Source of the DNA: JAYPCI01 sp038124645
GTDB taxonomy: Bacteria > Pseudomonadota > Alphaproteobacteria > Pelagibacterales > Pelagibacteraceae
Assembly (NCBI GenBank): GCA_038124645.1
Contig: JAYPCI010000026.1
Span: 1-6,542, forward strand
Length of the DNA stretch: 6,542 bases
Reading direction: 5' to 3'
This document shows, piece after piece, positions 5,776 to 6,542 of the stretch. Every line of letters begins with the position of its first letter. The first letter of the stretch is position 1. A program made the translations under genes and the position numbers. The notes beneath the pieces are model-generated. The model saw only the letters and a program-made list of their open reading frames with translations. It searched no databases and was not told the origin of the DNA.

Positions 5776-6542
5776 ATGGAGTTCGTAAAATTTTTTGGTC
5801 CTTATGGGATGTTCTTTGTGATGTTTTCCATCGCTTTAAGTTTGACGGCTGCTGACTTTAAACAAGTCTTTATTAAACCTAAAGCCTTGCTTGTTGGTCT
5901 GCTCTGTCAAATGCTTCTCATTCCCTGCCTGGGGATTTTGCTAATTATAATTTTTTATGATTTACCAACTAATATAAAAACAAGTGTTTTGTTGTTAACT
6001 ATTTTACCAACTGCTGTGATGTCAAATTATATGGCGAAAAAAGCAGATGCGAATATTCCTCTTAGTATATCTATGACCGCTGTCGGATGTGGCTTGGCGT
6101 TTATTAAGATACCGTTATTTTTTTATTTAATTTCTAATATTCTTTTACCTGATGCTGGGATTGTCTTTCCAAAAATTAATTTAGCTCAAGTTTCACTCGC
6201 ACTTTTAATTATTGTAACGTTTCCTGTAATTTTAGGTATCGCTTTTGCAACTAAATTTTCAACGTTTGCTAAAAAAATAGATCCAATCTGTGATCGTATC
6301 TCTATGCTCATTTTTTTAGTGATTGTCTTTGGGGGTATTTTTGAGGAACGTCATGAACTGCTTGGCTATTTTCAAATATCTGGAATTATTTCTGTGATTT
6401 TATTGGCAGCAATTTTTTTCATGGCAGTGAGCGTGACCGAAGCTATGCAATTAAGACAAATTGATCGCCGAGCTATTTTGATTGAATGTATCTTACAAAA
6501 TGGCGCTATTGGTTTTGTGATCGGTGCTCTCATGTTTGATGA
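5776..6542 (+). CDS. Bile acid:sodium symporter (BASS) family transporter, C-terminus cut by window edge
   Basis: The visible 255 residues form a polytopic membrane protein of the BASS fold, typically ten helices and about 300 residues, which couples sodium entry to uptake of an organic anion. The residues known to bind sodium in bacterial ASBT homologues appear with matching spacing: Q45 (CQMLLIP), S83-N84 (MSNYMAKKA), S97 and T101 (SISMT, 13 and 17 residues after N84), and E237, Q241, N242 (ECILQN). Both sodium sites therefore look intact. The substrate is unknown; relatives carry bile acids, pyruvate, pantothenate or sulfur compounds. An in-frame TGA (5770-5772) just upstream makes ATG 5776 the first possible start; no clear Shine-Dalgarno is seen. 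The gene is divergent from the double-HTH regulator, which may control it. Only the last few dozen residues should be missing. Confidence 0.9.
   Translation, partial: MEFVKFFGPYGMFFVMFSIALSLTAADFKQVFIKPKALLVGLLCQMLLIPCLGILLIIIFYDLPTNIKTSVLLLTILPTAVMSNYMAKKADANIPLSISMTAVGCGLAFIKIPLFFYLISNILLPDAGIVFPKINLAQVSLALLIIVTFPVILGIAFATKFSTFAKKIDPICDRISMLIFLVIVFGGIFEERHELLGYFQISGIISVILLAAIFFMAVSVTEAMQLRQIDRRAILIECILQNGAIGFVIGALMFD

Overview
The window is AT-rich bacterial DNA, densely packed with short intergenic gaps. It looks like a streamlined, aerobic Gram-negative, most likely a marine alphaproteobacterium of the Pelagibacterales/HIMB59 type. That placement is an inference from base composition, gene packing and the style of the small proteins. 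No rRNA, tRNA, mobile element or CRISPR array is visible.

Layout. Bases 1-1300, minus strand: a TerC/YjbE-type membrane protein followed, with a one-base stop/start overlap, by a secreted M23 metallopeptidase that runs off the left edge. Bases 1301-1420: a divergent intergenic region with an 18-bp all-A/T palindrome next to a strong ribosome binding site. Bases 1421-3658, plus strand: a periplasmic redox cassette of a PQQ-dependent sugar/sorbosone-type dehydrogenase, an intrinsic terminator, an unrecognised secreted four-cysteine protein, and a small CxxCH cytochrome c. Bases 3662-4375, minus strand: a lysine-rich class I SAM methyltransferase, convergent with the cytochrome. Bases 4473-4682, plus strand: a 69-residue protein with a single C-terminal membrane anchor. 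Bases 4683-5669, minus strand: a 328-residue protein with two winged-helix-like DNA-binding segments that look like an internal duplication. Bases 5776-6542, plus strand: a bile acid:sodium symporter (BASS) family transporter cut by the right edge.

How the genes may work together. The dehydrogenase would oxidise a sugar or aldehyde in the periplasm and pass electrons to the cytochrome c encoded two genes downstream. The four-cysteine protein between them is an unexplained candidate partner. The double-HTH regulator and the BASS transporter are divergent. Their short shared spacer holds a perfect 10-bp inverted repeat (arms 22 bp apart centre to centre, about two helical turns), a good candidate operator for the regulator and possibly for the transporter.

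The most unusual items are the double-HTH regulator with its putative operator and the orphan four-cysteine protein inside the redox cassette. No complete, clearly new defence or mobile system is visible.
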